Positions 15,497-24,222 of a stretch of 64,000 bases of DNA are shown here, piece by piece. Origin of the DNA: JAEUIZ01 sp046155605 (GTDB taxonomy: Bacteria; Planctomycetota; Phycisphaerae; Phycisphaerales; UBA1924); NCBI GenBank assembly GCA_046155605.1, contig JBJXFQ010000063.1, positions 1 through 64,000 on the forward strand, read 5' to 3'. The notes under the pieces were generated by a model, which was not told the DNA's origin, did no database searches, and was given only the letters and a program-made list of their open reading frames with translations. Each line of letters begins with the position of its first letter. Within the stretch, counting starts at the first letter, position 1. A program made the position numbers and the translations under genes.

Positions 15497-16921
15497 ATGT
15501 CTGATCTCTGGGTCGAGTCGCGGGCGCGTGCGGACGGCGCGGTGGCACCGCTCGCCGTGCGGATGAGGCCACGGACGCTCGAGGAGTTCGCGGGGCAGGA
15601 GCACATCCTGGGTGAGGGGAAACTGCTGCTGCGGATGCTCAAGGCCGATGCCATCACCTCGCTGATCCTGCACGGGCCGCCAGGAACGGGCAAGACCACG
15701 CTCGCGGAACTGGTGGCGTCGCATTCGCGCAGGCACTTCGAGCGAGAGAACGCGGCCTCGGTGGGCGTCAAGCGCGTGCGAGAGATCATCGACGAGGCGG
15801 CCATGCGGCTGCAATCGCGCGGGCAGCGGACGATCCTGTTCCTCGACGAGATCCACAGGTTCACGAAGGCGCAGCAGGACGTCTTGCTCGGGGACGTCGA
15901 GCGGGGGATCTTGACGCTGATCGGCGCGACAACGGAAAACCCGATCTTTGCGTGCAACTCGGCGCTCGTGAGCCGGAGCACGCTGTTCCGGCTCGAGCCG
16001 CTGTGCGAGCGGGACATCGTGCGGGTCTTGCGGGCCGCGATCGGGGACAAGGAACGGGGCTATGGCGCCCTGGACGTGCGCGCGACGGACGAGGCGCTGA
16101 GGGTGTGGGCGACGAAGTGCGACGGAGACGCGCGACGGGCGCTCACGGCTCTGGAAGTCGCCGTATTATCGAGTGAAAGGGCTGCTCAACCACCAGACCA
16201 CTCCGGCGACTCCTCCTCCTCCACGTTGCCCCCCGTTCCCCCAGTCCCTTCGTCCCCTCCCATCTTCATCGACCGCCAGACCGCCGAGGACAGTATCCAG
16301 CAGAAGGCGGCGGTGTACGACGCCGGGGGCGACGAGCACTTCGACACGATCAGCGCGATGATCAAGAGCATCCGCGGGAGCGACCCGGACGCGGCGCTCT
16401 ACTGGATCGCGCGGATGCTCGAAGGGGGCGAGGACCCGCGGTACATCGCGCGACGGCTGGCGATCCTGGCGAGCGAGGATATCGGGAACGCCGACCCGCG
16501 GGCGATCATGGTGGCCTCGGCGGCATGGGAACTGGTCGAGCGGATCGGGATGCCCGAGGCGCGGATCACGCTGGCGCAGGCGGCGGCGTATCTGGCGGTG
16601 GCACCCAAGAGCAACGCGTCGTATGTGGCGATCGACGAAGCCCTGGCGGACGTGCGCGAGTCGCGGACCATGCCCGTGCCGATGTATCTGCGTGACAAGA
16701 ACTCGTCGCCGGTGGCGAACGCGGAGGGCAAGGGCGTGCGCGTGGCACACTCCGGCGGCGAGGCATACGAGTACAGCCACGACGTGCCGGGCGCGATCAC
16801 GGGGCAGGCGTACCTGGGGGTGGAGAAGCGGTACTACAGGCCGGGGGACGCGGGAGCGGAGCGGGCGATCGCGGAGCGGCTGGAGGCGATCCGGAAGTTG
16901 AAGCGGCAGGGGAAATCGTGA
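15497..16921 (+). CDS. rarA: Replication-associated recombination protein A (MgsA/RarA AAA+ ATPase)
   Basis: A 474-residue clamp-loader-like AAA+ ATPase acting at stalled replication forks. Seen: MRPRTLEEFAGQEHILG box, Walker A HGPPGTGKTT, Walker B TILFLDEIHRF, sensor IGATTENPIF, and the C-terminal MgsA tetramerisation domain (QKAAVYDAGGDEHFDTISA, EDIGNADPRA). The start ATG at 15497 begins MSDLWVES; an ATG 54 nt upstream adds unconserved residues. A Ser/Pro-rich linker of about 28 residues (around 16180-16266) separates the AAA lid from the C-terminal domain, encoded by a C-rich block inside an otherwise G-rich gene. Confidence 0.96.
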   Translation: MSDLWVESRARADGAVAPLAVRMRPRTLEEFAGQEHILGEGKLLLRMLKADAITSLILHGPPGTGKTTLAELVASHSRRHFERENAASVGVKRVREIIDEAAMRLQSRGQRTILFLDEIHRFTKAQQDVLLGDVERGILTLIGATTENPIFACNSALVSRSTLFRLEPLCERDIVRVLRAAIGDKERGYGALDVRATDEALRVWATKCDGDARRALTALEVAVLSSERAAQPPDHSGDSSSSTLPPVPPVPSSPPIFIDRQTAEDSIQQKAAVYDAGGDEHFDTISAMIKSIRGSDPDAALYWIARMLEGGEDPRYIARRLAILASEDIGNADPRAIMVASAAWELVERIGMPEARITLAQAAAYLAVAPKSNASYVAIDEALADVRESRTMPVPMYLRDKNSSPVANAEGKGVRVAHSGGEAYEYSHDVPGAITGQAYLGVEKRYYRPGDAGAERAIAERLEAIRKLKRQGKS

Positions 16922-16986
16922 TCGCCTGGAACCGTTGGTACGATGTAGTTGAAGGAGCCGTCGCAGAGGAAGCCGGGGATGTATTC

Positions 16987-17244
16987 ATGAGCACGATTCA
17001 CGGTCGAGCGCAAGTCGGGAGCGATGGGATCATCAAGATCTCGGTACCGGGCACATCCGCTGGCCGAAATGTCGAATACACCATCACGGTGGATGACGCA
17101 AAGGCAAACGGGGGGTCGGAGCGAGCGTGGCGCGATGCCAGCGAGTGGCGTGAGTTCATGCGTCGCGCCATGGGCACCATCGACGACCCCGCCTTTGAGC
17201 GTCCGCCACAGGCTCGCGGTGAGTCGCGCGATGCAATCGAGTGA
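16987..17244 (+). CDS. Probable antitoxin of a VapBC-type module
   Basis: An 85-residue protein whose N-terminus (GRAQVGSDGIIKISVP) resembles short beta-strand DNA-binding antitoxins, followed by a hydrophilic helical C-terminus (WRDASEWREFMRRAMG) suited to toxin binding. It precedes a PIN-domain toxin with a 4-nt GTGA overlap, the usual toxin-antitoxin order. ATG at 16987 is chosen over an upstream in-frame ATG at the rarA stop because the intervening residues look unconserved. Family name uncertain; the role is inferred from context. Confidence 0.75.
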   Translation: MSTIHGRAQVGSDGIIKISVPGTSAGRNVEYTITVDDAKANGGSERAWRDASEWREFMRRAMGTIDDPAFERPPQARGESRDAIE

Positions 17245-17648
17245 AGTACCTTCTCGACACCAATACCTGCATCGCGGCCCTGAGGAACCGAGGGCCGATC
17301 GAGGTGCGCCGACGGCTGGAAGTGTGCGTGCCCGGTGATCTGGCGGTGTGTTCGATCGTGCGGCTCGAACTTCTCGTCGGTGCCCTGCGAAGTGCCGCGC
17401 CGGAGTCGAACACGCAGCGAGTGCAGCAGTTTCCCCGCGGGCTTGAATCCATCGCGATGGATGACAGGATCGCGGATGCGGCCGCTCCCGTTCGGGCGGT
17501 GTTGGAGGCGAATGGCACCCCGATCGGCCCGCACGACCTCTTGATCGCGGCAACCGCGCTGGTGCATGGACTCGTCTTGGTGACAAGCGATCTGGAGTTC
17601 GCGCGCGTTCCGGGTCTGACAGTCGAAGATTGGCGCGTCGTCTTGTGA
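17241..17648 (+). CDS. vapC: VapC-like PIN-domain ribonuclease toxin
   Basis: A 135-residue PIN-domain protein. The acidic Mg-binding residues expected for VapC are present: D6 in KYLLDTNTC, E43 in VRLELLVGA, D99 in IGPHDLLIAA and D117 in LVTSDLEF. VapC toxins cleave tRNA or rRNA and are neutralised by their cognate antitoxin. It starts at a GTG inside the stop codon region of the antitoxin gene (GTGA), implying coupled translation. The RNA target is not predictable. Confidence 0.92.
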   Translation: MKYLLDTNTCIAALRNRGPIEVRRRLEVCVPGDLAVCSIVRLELLVGALRSAAPESNTQRVQQFPRGLESIAMDDRIADAAAPVRAVLEANGTPIGPHDLLIAATALVHGLVLVTSDLEFARVPGLTVEDWRVVL

Positions 17649-17670
17649 GGCACTCAGGTTGATAATCCGA

Positions 17671-18231
17671 ATGCCGGATAAGCCCACCCTTCGCGCGGCA
17701 ATGAAGGCCCGCCTCGCGGCGATGACAACGGCGGAGCGAGCGGCGGCATCGAGCGAGATCTGCCGCGAGTTGGCCCATGCCCTGTCGTCGGCACGGGTAG
17801 TGCTGGCGTTTCATCCGATGGCATCGGAGCCGGACGTGCTGCCGTGGGCCGCGGAGTTGCTTTGCCGGGGCGTGGTGGTGGGGTTGCCGCGGGTCGATTG
17901 GACGACGGGTGAGATGCGAGGGCACGTCGTGAAGGACTTTGTGGAACTGGTCGCCGCGCGGGGCGGGCTGCGCGAGCCTCGGGCCGAAGCGCCGATGCTG
18001 CCGGCACCCGATCTCGTGCTCGTCCCGGGGCTGGCATTTTGCGCGGTCGGTCTGCGGCTTGGTCGCGGCGGCGGACACTATGACCGATTCCTCGCGTCAC
18101 TGCCATCAACCACGCGCACTTGCGGCGTGGCGTTCGAATCGCAGGTGGTCGAGCAGATTCCGCGCGACCCGTGGGACGTGGCGATGAAGGCGCTCGTGAC
18201 GGAGCGCGGGCTTCGAAGATTTGGAGTCTGA
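17671..18231 (+). CDS. 5-formyltetrahydrofolate cyclo-ligase
   Basis: A 186-residue enzyme converting 5-formyl-THF to 5,10-methenyl-THF with ATP. The family's signatures are seen: the N-terminal LRAAMKARLAAM, VLAFHPMASEPDVLPW in the middle, and the ATP-binding LVPGLAFCAVGLRLGRGGGHYDRFL near residue 125. Start is ambiguous between ATG 17671 and TTG 17659; the latter has a slightly better-spaced GAGG. The gene is 22 bp after vapC and may be transcribed with it or from its own promoter. Confidence 0.93.
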   Translation: MPDKPTLRAAMKARLAAMTTAERAAASSEICRELAHALSSARVVLAFHPMASEPDVLPWAAELLCRGVVVGLPRVDWTTGEMRGHVVKDFVELVAARGGLREPRAEAPMLPAPDLVLVPGLAFCAVGLRLGRGGGHYDRFLASLPSTTRTCGVAFESQVVEQIPRDPWDVAMKALVTERGLRRFGV

Positions 18232-18330
18232 TTTTTCCGGTTGCGGGCTCTTCCTCGCCGCATCGACTTGCCGATCCAATGATGCCCCAAGCCGGGACGG
18301 AGCCCGGAGCACGATCCACGGAGGACTTCC

Positions 18331-19521
18331 ATGTCGCTGCCCTCGCAGTCCGCCCGTTCCGCATCACCCGGCCACGTCGCGATGTTTCGCAAATCTCGCC
18401 TCGGGTTGCGGCCGGTCGGCATCATTGCGGTGGTCGTCTTGCTTGTCGTCGGGGTTTGGCTGGCGGTACGCACGCCTCCGGGCCGGAGCCTCGATGCGGC
18501 CGGGGCGACGCCGTCTGCCGCGGCACCGGCAACGCTCGATGGCACGACAAAGAATGCGGGCGGGGAGACGGGGCCGATTTTGGCCACGAATCAGCCGAAG
18601 GCGGCGAATCAGCCGAAGGCCGCGAATCAGCCGAAGGCCGCGAGCGCCGTGCAGCCCGACACGCGGCAGGAATCGGGCTCGCGCGCGATAGAACCGACGC
18701 GGAGCGATCCGCCGCCGGTGACGCCGCCAGCGCCGAGAGTCGAGCCCTCGCCAGCGGTAGTCTCGCCGATGTCGGAGTCATTGCTGGCAGGCGATCCCGT
18801 AGCGGCCCGAGTGCAACTGAGCCGTGCGCTCGCCGAGCCGGGGATTTCTTCGCAGAACGCCGAAGCGATCCGCGCGGAGTTGACGAGCCTGAGCGAGGAC
18901 TTGGTCTTTTCCCCGCGGGTGATTCCATCAGACCCGTTCTCGGCGGCGTACGTCGTTCAGGCGGGGGATTCGCTGGTACGGATCGCACAGAAAGAGAAGT
19001 TGGCGGTCGATTGGCGACTGATCCAGCGCGTGAATCGCATGTCCAGCCCCCATCGTCTGTCGGTGGGGCAGCGGCTGAAACTCGTCCGCGGGCCGTTCCA
19101 CGCCGTCGTGTCGAAGTCGGCATACCGGCTCGATCTCTACCTCGGACCGCAGGACCGGCCTACGGAATGGGTCTATGTGCGGAGTTTCCGGGTCGGGCTG
19201 GGAGAGGGCAACTCGACGCCGCTCGGGACGTTTGTGGTCAAGGCGAACTCGAAACTCATCGACCCCCACTGGGTCAACCCGCGCACCGGCGAGCGATTCG
19301 ACAGCAACGATCCCAAGAACCCCATCGGCGAGCACTGGCTCGGACTCGAAGGCCTCGGCGACGCCTCCACATTCGTCGGCTACGGCATCCACGGGACTAT
19401 CGATCCGGGCAGCGTGGGTCGGCAGATGTCGATGGGATGCGTGCGGCTGACGGCCGAGGACATCGCGATGCTCTATGAACTGCTGGGCGAGCGGGTGAGC
19501 CTGGTGCGGGTTGTGCCGTAG
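18331..19521 (+). CDS. LysM and L,D-transpeptidase (YkuD) domain protein
   Basis: A 396-residue membrane-anchored cell-wall enzyme. A transmembrane helix at about residues 29-46 is followed by a low-complexity Ala/Pro/Gln spacer with three exact copies of a six-residue repeat (residues 87-104), then a LysM domain (about 206-250, YVVQAGDSLVRIAQKEKLAVDW) and a YkuD domain (about 255-395). Catalytic residues are visible as H354 in YGIHGTIDPGS and C370 in MSMGCVRL. It should form 3-3 peptidoglycan cross-links or attach proteins to peptidoglycan. GGAGGA lies 5 nt before the ATG. Peptidoglycan-binding enzymes of this kind fit Phycisphaerae with a normal wall. Confidence 0.94.
   Translation: MSLPSQSARSASPGHVAMFRKSRLGLRPVGIIAVVVLLVVGVWLAVRTPPGRSLDAAGATPSAAAPATLDGTTKNAGGETGPILATNQPKAANQPKAANQPKAASAVQPDTRQESGSRAIEPTRSDPPPVTPPAPRVEPSPAVVSPMSESLLAGDPVAARVQLSRALAEPGISSQNAEAIRAELTSLSEDLVFSPRVIPSDPFSAAYVVQAGDSLVRIAQKEKLAVDWRLIQRVNRMSSPHRLSVGQRLKLVRGPFHAVVSKSAYRLDLYLGPQDRPTEWVYVRSFRVGLGEGNSTPLGTFVVKANSKLIDPHWVNPRTGERFDSNDPKNPIGEHWLGLEGLGDASTFVGYGIHGTIDPGSVGRQMSMGCVRLTAEDIAMLYELLGERVSLVRVVP
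18589..18642 (+). repeat. Three tandem 18-nt repeats in the transpeptidase gene
   Basis: Three adjacent 18-nt units, the second and third identical and the first differing at one base, encode NQPKAA three times within the periplasmic spacer of the L,D-transpeptidase. Copy number probably varies by slippage, changing spacer length. Confidence 0.9.
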
Positions 19522-19602
19522 CCGCGGGCCTCGTCAACGTAAGGTTGAACGCGATGCAACCGGCCTCATCCGTTCCGGTATCGACGTGCAAAGGAGCGTG
19601 CA

Positions 19603-20223
19603 ATGAGGCGATTTGCGATCTTGCTCGGCGTTGTGGTCGTCACCTTGGTTGCAGCGTCGTGCGTTCGGTCCTCCGCGCAGCCGCTCGGGGCCAAAGAGCC
19701 CAAGCCGCAAGGGGACTTCGTCGGGGTCGAGGCACCGAGTTTCCCGAGGGATTGGGTCGGAAGTTGGACCGGGCGACTCTACATCACTTCAGGCAGAGAC
19801 CAGACGGGTTCCCGTGCCGTCCGCCTTGAGATCAAGCCGCTCCCTCGCCCCGACGGCACGCTCCCGCCCTCGGTTGGCGGCAACACCGAAGCCCGTGACG
19901 GAGATCGCTACCTCTGGACCACCACGATCTCGGGGGTAAAGACGCCTGACACCCCGATCGAGTGTCGCAGCGAGACACTGATTGTGGTGAACGCGGACAC
20001 GGGCCGGTTTGAGGTGCGCAATGACGCGGGGCAATCGATCCGTGTCGACGACCTCTCTGGCCCGATCTACAGCGAACGAACGGAGGGCGGCGTCCAGACC
20101 GTCACGCGCTCGGCCATGCGCTGGGCCGGCGGCAAACAACCGCGCCGGTTGCTCGAGATCGAGGAACTTGTGCTCGGCCAAGGCGGCCCATCGCTCCGGT
20201 TCACAAATCTCTCGACACGCTGA
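19603..20223 (+). CDS. Lipoprotein, hypothetical
   Basis: A 206-residue protein with a lipoprotein signal: hydrophobic ILLGVVVVTLVAAS followed by C20. The mature part is mostly beta (WVGSWTGRLYITSG, DRYLWTTTISGVK), with no recognised family. It ends 2 bp from the stop of the convergent recombinase gene. AAGGAG lies 8 nt before the ATG. Function unknown. Confidence 0.78.
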   Translation: MRRFAILLGVVVVTLVAASCVRSSAQPLGAKEPKPQGDFVGVEAPSFPRDWVGSWTGRLYITSGRDQTGSRAVRLEIKPLPRPDGTLPPSVGGNTEARDGDRYLWTTTISGVKTPDTPIECRSETLIVVNADTGRFEVRNDAGQSIRVDDLSGPIYSERTEGGVQTVTRSAMRWAGGKQPRRLLEIEELVLGQGGPSLRFTNLSTR

Positions 20224-20225
20224 TC

Positions 20226-21260
20226 TCAACCCGCCTCGGCTCGCGGATGCGCCTGCCGATACGCGTTCTGCACCCGCTGCGAGGTCAGGTGCGTGTAGAC
20301 CTGCGTGGTGCTGAGGCTCTGATGGCCAAGCAGTTCCTGCACGCTCCGCAGGTCAGCCCCGTTGTCCAAGAGGTGCGTGGCGAAACTATGACGCAGCGTG
20401 TGCGGGCTGATCGTCGGATCAAGCCCGACCTGCTTGAGGTACTTATCCAGCTTCCGCCGCACCGAGCGAGACGAGAGCCGGCTGCCATGCTTGTTGACAA
20501 ACAGCGGCCGCCGCGGGCGCGAGGGCTCCCACGCCGCGATGAAGCGTGCGTCGGCACGCGCCGTGTCGGTGTAGCGGCGGACGGCGGCCATCGCGTGCGA
20601 GCCGAGCGGGACGATCCGCTCCTTCCGGCCCTTGCCCTTGACCTTGAGGGCATCTGATGGGAAATCGACGTCGTCGATCTCGAGGCCGACCAGTTCGCTG
20701 ACGCGGATGCCCGTCGAGTAGAGCGTTTCGAGCATGGCGCGGTCGCGGAGGCCGAGGATGTCGTTCTGGTCCGGAGCCGCCAGGAGTTTCTCGACCTGCT
20801 CGATGGTGATGGCCTTGGGAAGCCGCTTGCTCTGGCGCGGCGTGCGGATCATGGTCATCGGGTTCGAGTCGGCCAGGCCATGCTTGTCGGCCCACTTGTA
20901 GAACGAGCGAAGGGTGGCGATCTTGCGCGCCATCGTCGCGGCGGAATAGTGCTGATCGCCCAGATGGGCCAGGAATGCGCGGACCGAGTCGGCCGTGGCC
21001 TGACAGACGTGCCGCGTGATGGTCACCGGGCCGATCGAGCCCGCGATGGGCTTGCCGTCGCCGGCCTTCTTCGCGTCCTGCCGTTGGCGGAGGGCATCGG
21101 CCTCGCGCCCGTCGTCGATCTCGATGCCATGCTCAGTCGAGAGAAACTCGACATACTGGCGGAGGTCGGCGCCGTAGCACCGCGCGGTGTACGGACTGAA
21201 GTGCCTCTCATCGATCAAATAGGTCGTGAAGGCGGTGGTGATCGGAAGCGTGGACATCAC
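20226..21260 (-). CDS. Tyrosine recombinase XerC/XerD-like
   Basis: A 344-residue site-specific recombinase. An N-terminal SAM-like DNA-binding domain (FTTYLIDERHFSPYTARCYGADLRQYVEFL) is followed by the catalytic domain with all expected residues: Arg in STGIRVSELVGL, Lys in KGKGRKERIVPLG, HTLRHSFATHLLDNGADLR, LGHQSLSTTQVYTH with the Tyr nucleophile. It has an insertion of about 30 residues after residue 45 (GREADALRQRQDAKKAGD). The Xer-like tail and genomic setting fit the chromosome-dimer resolution recombinase rather than a phage integrase. A second methionine codon one position in is an equally good start. Confidence 0.92.
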   Translation of the reverse strand: MMSTLPITTAFTTYLIDERHFSPYTARCYGADLRQYVEFLSTEHGIEIDDGREADALRQRQDAKKAGDGKPIAGSIGPVTITRHVCQATADSVRAFLAHLGDQHYSAATMARKIATLRSFYKWADKHGLADSNPMTMIRTPRQSKRLPKAITIEQVEKLLAAPDQNDILGLRDRAMLETLYSTGIRVSELVGLEIDDVDFPSDALKVKGKGRKERIVPLGSHAMAAVRRYTDTARADARFIAAWEPSRPRRPLFVNKHGSRLSSRSVRRKLDKYLKQVGLDPTISPHTLRHSFATHLLDNGADLRSVQELLGHQSLSTTQVYTHLTSQRVQNAYRQAHPRAEAG

Positions 21261-21374
21261 GATCTCCTGACATCAAAGGGCGGGTGCCCATAACACAGAT
21301 CGGCTCTCGGAGAGCGCGGGTTCAGGCCGAAACGGGCAATCTGCGACTCAAGCATCCTCATTCCTTACTCGGCC

Positions 21375-22142
21375 CTATCGCGAGGGAGCCTGGGGCGCGC
21401 GGGCAAGCCTCAGCCATTCGTGGTCGAGCAGGCGTCTGACGGCCTGCCAACTCCCAAAGTCACAGAAGAGATCCATGCTCGCGATATACCGCCTCCAACC
21501 CATCCCGCCCGCTTCCGGATCCTGACGACCTTTGCTATACGCCCTTACGTCCATCAGCACCTGATGGTTGCGGCCGTCGAAATACTCCGAGACGACAGAT
21601 CCGGGGGCATCCGGCGAGGTCGAACGAGGAAAGTAGCGGTAGTCAGTCGGTTGGTAGGTGAGCTTTCGGGTATCCAGCGACTCCTGCCCGAGACGTTCCG
21701 CGGGGCCGGGGCGGGTGTAGAGGGCGAGGGCAAGGCCGAGTTTCGGCGGGTCGTAGGGGTCATAGGCCGTGATCGACCCCACGACGATCACGTCAGCGCC
21801 GATCTCGGCTGCAAGCCGCTTCGCGTCCGCCGGCGACCGAAGGTCGCTCAATCCCAGTGTGCGCATCCCGGCGAGGGTTCGGTTGAGCGGCAGCGCCGAG
21901 ACGCCACGGATCTGAGCGGCAGCCGCGACGACCTTGTCGGTGATGACAAGCGAATCGGCCGCGGTGGTGCCGGATTCATTGCGGAGCGGCGCGATGGCCC
22001 AGAGCACAGGTCCGCGCGAGGTGTCATAGGGGGCGACGAGCGCGGCCGGGGGCACCAGCGGCGCGGGGCCGCGGTTGGCGCAGCCACCAATCGAGATAAG
22101 AGCCGAGACGATGAGAGCGAGCATGGTCTTTGCCGTTGTCAT
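21375..22142 (-). CDS. Lipoprotein, hypothetical
   Basis: A 255-residue lipoprotein: signal with lipobox ISIGG-C at C21. The mature part has VLWAIAPLRNESGT, LAAEIGADVIVVGSITAYDPYDPP and a DVRAYSKG segment, the pattern of outer-membrane lipoproteins with a CsgG/TolB-N-like fold that recur in planctomycetes. The start ATG at 22142 is chosen because it begins the signal peptide; the frame extends 141 codons upstream into the next gene. Downstream partner of the TolB-like lipoprotein, 47 bp apart. Exact role unknown. Confidence 0.8.
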   Translation of the reverse strand: MTTAKTMLALIVSALISIGGCANRGPAPLVPPAALVAPYDTSRGPVLWAIAPLRNESGTTAADSLVITDKVVAAAAQIRGVSALPLNRTLAGMRTLGLSDLRSPADAKRLAAEIGADVIVVGSITAYDPYDPPKLGLALALYTRPGPAERLGQESLDTRKLTYQPTDYRYFPRSTSPDAPGSVVSEYFDGRNHQVLMDVRAYSKGRQDPEAGGMGWRRYIASMDLFCDFGSWQAVRRLLDHEWLRLARAPQAPSR

Positions 22143-22189
22143 GGCGTCCTGCCGATGGTCGGGCGTGCATCCGGCGCGCCCCGTTGTTG

Positions 22190-23524
22190 CTAGTGGTCCT
22201 GAGGTTCGCCGGCACCCGCAACGGGTGCCGCAACGTCCTTCCGATGCTCCGCGTGCCGGGGCGAGGCGATCGAACTCATGTTGAGGCTGGCGAGCCTGAG
22301 CACCGGCCCAATGTCCATCGACCAGATGTTGTCCACGCCTCCACGGTCGGAGACAAAGAACAGGCGCGACTCGGATCCCCATGCGGGCATCAGATTGAGC
22401 GAGTTGCCGGCAGAGAGGTTCACACGCGTGTACCCGTTGATGTCCACGAGCCAGAGTTCGCCTGTGCCGGGACGGGCATCGGCGGCCTTCGACCAGGCCG
22501 TGGCGTTGGGGATCGCGGCGAACGCGATCCACTGGCCGTCCGGGCTCCACGATGGATTGATGCACGCCGCCTCTGGCTGTGCCGCGATCTCGGTGGGCGT
22601 ACCCGCCTGGCCGTTGGAGTAGTCAACCGCCCAGACGCCGAAAGCGCGGTCACCGCGGTTGCGGCTCTTCTGATAGACAATGCGATCAGCCCCGCCCAGG
22701 CCCGTGCCGGACACTGGGCACCATTCGGGGAAGAGGCCGTAGCCGAGGAAGCGAGCGACACCCGCATTGCCCACGCTGGTCGTCCACATTTCCCACTGGC
22801 CGCTGACCTGACCCATGCGCGAGAACACGAGTTGCGTCCCGTCGGGCGACCAGGAGGGATGAATCTCGTCGGCGTTGTCTGTTGTAATCTGGATGGCACG
22901 GCCGCCGTTGATCGGGATCACGAAGATGTCCCAGTTACCCGAGCGATTGCTGGCAAACGCCACGCGCGTGCCGTCGGGGCTGAGTTTCGGCATCACGTCG
23001 TTGCCGGGATCAGTGGTGAGTTGGGTGACAACGCGGCCCTCGGTGCTCTTGAGGTAGATGTCAGACGCCGTGGAGTGCTGGGTGCTGGCGAAGACGATGA
23101 GACTGCCGTCGCGGGCGACATCGGGGTCGAAGTCTGCGCCCACGGGTGAGAAACTGATCTGGGCGAGGCTCGCGGTCCCGCCTCGATCGGCATCGATCTG
23201 GCCGGCAGTGGCGGCGGCCATGGCCTGCGCTTGGACGGTGTTGCCGTTGCCAGCGGCCTTGGTGTTCGTGCCGGGCGACGTGGATGGACCGGATTTCGCC
23301 GCGCTACCGCTGGCGGTGGGGGACTCGTTGGTCACTTCGATCGGGCGATTGGCGACGAGGCCAGCGCTCGAGATGGCGTAGGGGTTGAACGTCGTCTCCG
23401 CGGGCACGACCTTTGGTTCAGCCTTGCTGCGGCTCCACCTTGCGCCGGCCTTGCAGCCCGACATCGCCATTCCCGCTGCCGCACACACGATCACCAGAGA
23501 CGCTCCCGACTTCGCGATGGTCAT
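22190..23524 (-). CDS. TolB-like beta-propeller lipoprotein
   Basis: A 444-residue lipoprotein with a signal ending at C24 (GMAMSGC). The C-terminal 330 residues contain repeated PD40/WD40-like blades seen as DGSLIVFAS, PKLSPDGTRVAFASNRSGNWDIFV, HPSWSPDGTQLVFSR, NPSWSPDGQWIAFAA, as in TolB. N-terminal region is low complexity and Ala/Thr/Gly-rich. GAGGA lies 8 nt upstream of the ATG. It probably acts at the outer membrane or periplasm in protein interactions; no Tol-Pal partners are adjacent. Confidence 0.88.
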   Translation of the reverse strand: MTIAKSGASLVIVCAAAGMAMSGCKAGARWSRSKAEPKVVPAETTFNPYAISSAGLVANRPIEVTNESPTASGSAAKSGPSTSPGTNTKAAGNGNTVQAQAMAAATAGQIDADRGGTASLAQISFSPVGADFDPDVARDGSLIVFASTQHSTASDIYLKSTEGRVVTQLTTDPGNDVMPKLSPDGTRVAFASNRSGNWDIFVIPINGGRAIQITTDNADEIHPSWSPDGTQLVFSRMGQVSGQWEMWTTSVGNAGVARFLGYGLFPEWCPVSGTGLGGADRIVYQKSRNRGDRAFGVWAVDYSNGQAGTPTEIAAQPEAACINPSWSPDGQWIAFAAIPNATAWSKAADARPGTGELWLVDINGYTRVNLSAGNSLNLMPAWGSESRLFFVSDRGGVDNIWSMDIGPVLRLASLNMSSIASPRHAEHRKDVAAPVAGAGEPQDH

Positions 23525-23844
23525 GGCGAGTTCCTCGAGTTGCCACCAAAGGTGTTCCGGCTGCTCCCGCCGGATTGACGCGACCCCGCGGCCGCATGCG
23601 AACACTCGGGCGCCATGCCCGAGTGATTTATCGGACTGCCGACGGCTCAACCTTGAGCGCGCGGCAAGCCCGCCAGAACGTGCATCGGATGCCTACGCAC
23701 GCCCCATGAGTCCGGGAACCGGAAGGGTCGCAAGTTTCTGGTTGTCGGCCCGAAGGACAGGCGCAAATGAACATCACCAGCCCAGGGCGCTAGCGAATCA
23801 GTCGGCCGCGTGATCTGCTATTTGGCGAGTGGTTTGCCAGCAAC
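23525..23844. other. 320-bp intergenic region with a hairpin
   Basis: No gene is seen between the L27 gene and the TolB-like lipoprotein gene, both on the minus strand. The only structure noted is a perfect 9-bp hairpin with a 5-nt loop at 23603-23625 (stem CACTCGGGC). It lacks a clear U-tract on the minus strand, so it may be a terminator stem after L27 or a leader structure for the lipoprotein mRNA. The promoter of the lipoprotein pair should lie here. Confidence 0.6.
23603..23625 (-). terminator. Hairpin, possible terminator downstream of rpmA
   Basis: Inverted repeat CACTCGGGC / GCCCGAGTG with a 5-nt loop, 220 nt after the L27 stop. A T-rich stretch (ATTTAT) follows on the plus strand rather than the minus strand, so terminator activity for the minus-strand genes is doubtful. 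Confidence 0.35.
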
Positions 23845-24117
23845 CTACTGGAGGAAGACAGGCCTCGGAGTTGCCGGGTCGGACGGGACGACGTGGACCC
23901 GTCGACCGCGATAGACCACCGTGCCATGCCCCACCGAGAAGAGCGTGTCATCCTTCGCGCGGCGAACGAGGAAGCCGGCTTGAAACGGCGTCCCGCACTG
24001 GCGCACGATGATCGCGCCCGGCTGAGCCTTTTCGCCGCCGTACAACTTGATCCCGCGGAACTGCGGGTTCGAATCGCGCCCGTTCTTGGTCGAACCCTGA
24101 CCCTTTTTGTGTGCCAT
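23845..24117 (-). CDS. rpmA: 50S ribosomal protein L27
   Basis: A 90-residue ribosomal protein. N-terminal MAHKKGQGSTKNGRDSN is the highly conserved L27 tail that reaches the peptidyl-transferase centre, followed by GGEKAQPGAIIVRQCGT and HGTVVYRGRRVHVVP. It lacks the cleaved N-terminal extension of Firmicutes L27. Unlike many bacteria it is not immediately preceded by rplU; the upstream neighbour is a membrane-protein gene. Confidence 0.97.
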   Translation of the reverse strand: MAHKKGQGSTKNGRDSNPQFRGIKLYGGEKAQPGAIIVRQCGTPFQAGFLVRRAKDDTLFSVGHGTVVYRGRRVHVVPSDPATPRPVFLQ

Positions 24118-24222
24118 GGCGAGCCTCGTTAGCCCGAGGCCTATCGGCCGTGCGGGGCCATTACTCTAGACCGCGCGCGAGATGGGGGCAAGACGAGTGG
24201 CTCCGTCGCCGATGCAAGCGAA

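Noticed and set aside
18589..18642. 18-nt repeats as a CRISPR array
   Set aside because: Units are contiguous with no spacers and encode a peptide repeat in an open frame.
20226..21260. Tyrosine recombinase as the integrase of the defence island
   Set aside because: It lies 33 kb from the island, is Xer-like, and shows host-like base use (only one AGCT).
22193..22245. GC-rich inverted repeat GGCACCCG/CGGGTGCC near the end of the TolB-like gene as another copy of the palindromic element
   Set aside because: The sequence differs from the 30-nt element; it may be a terminator stem of its own.
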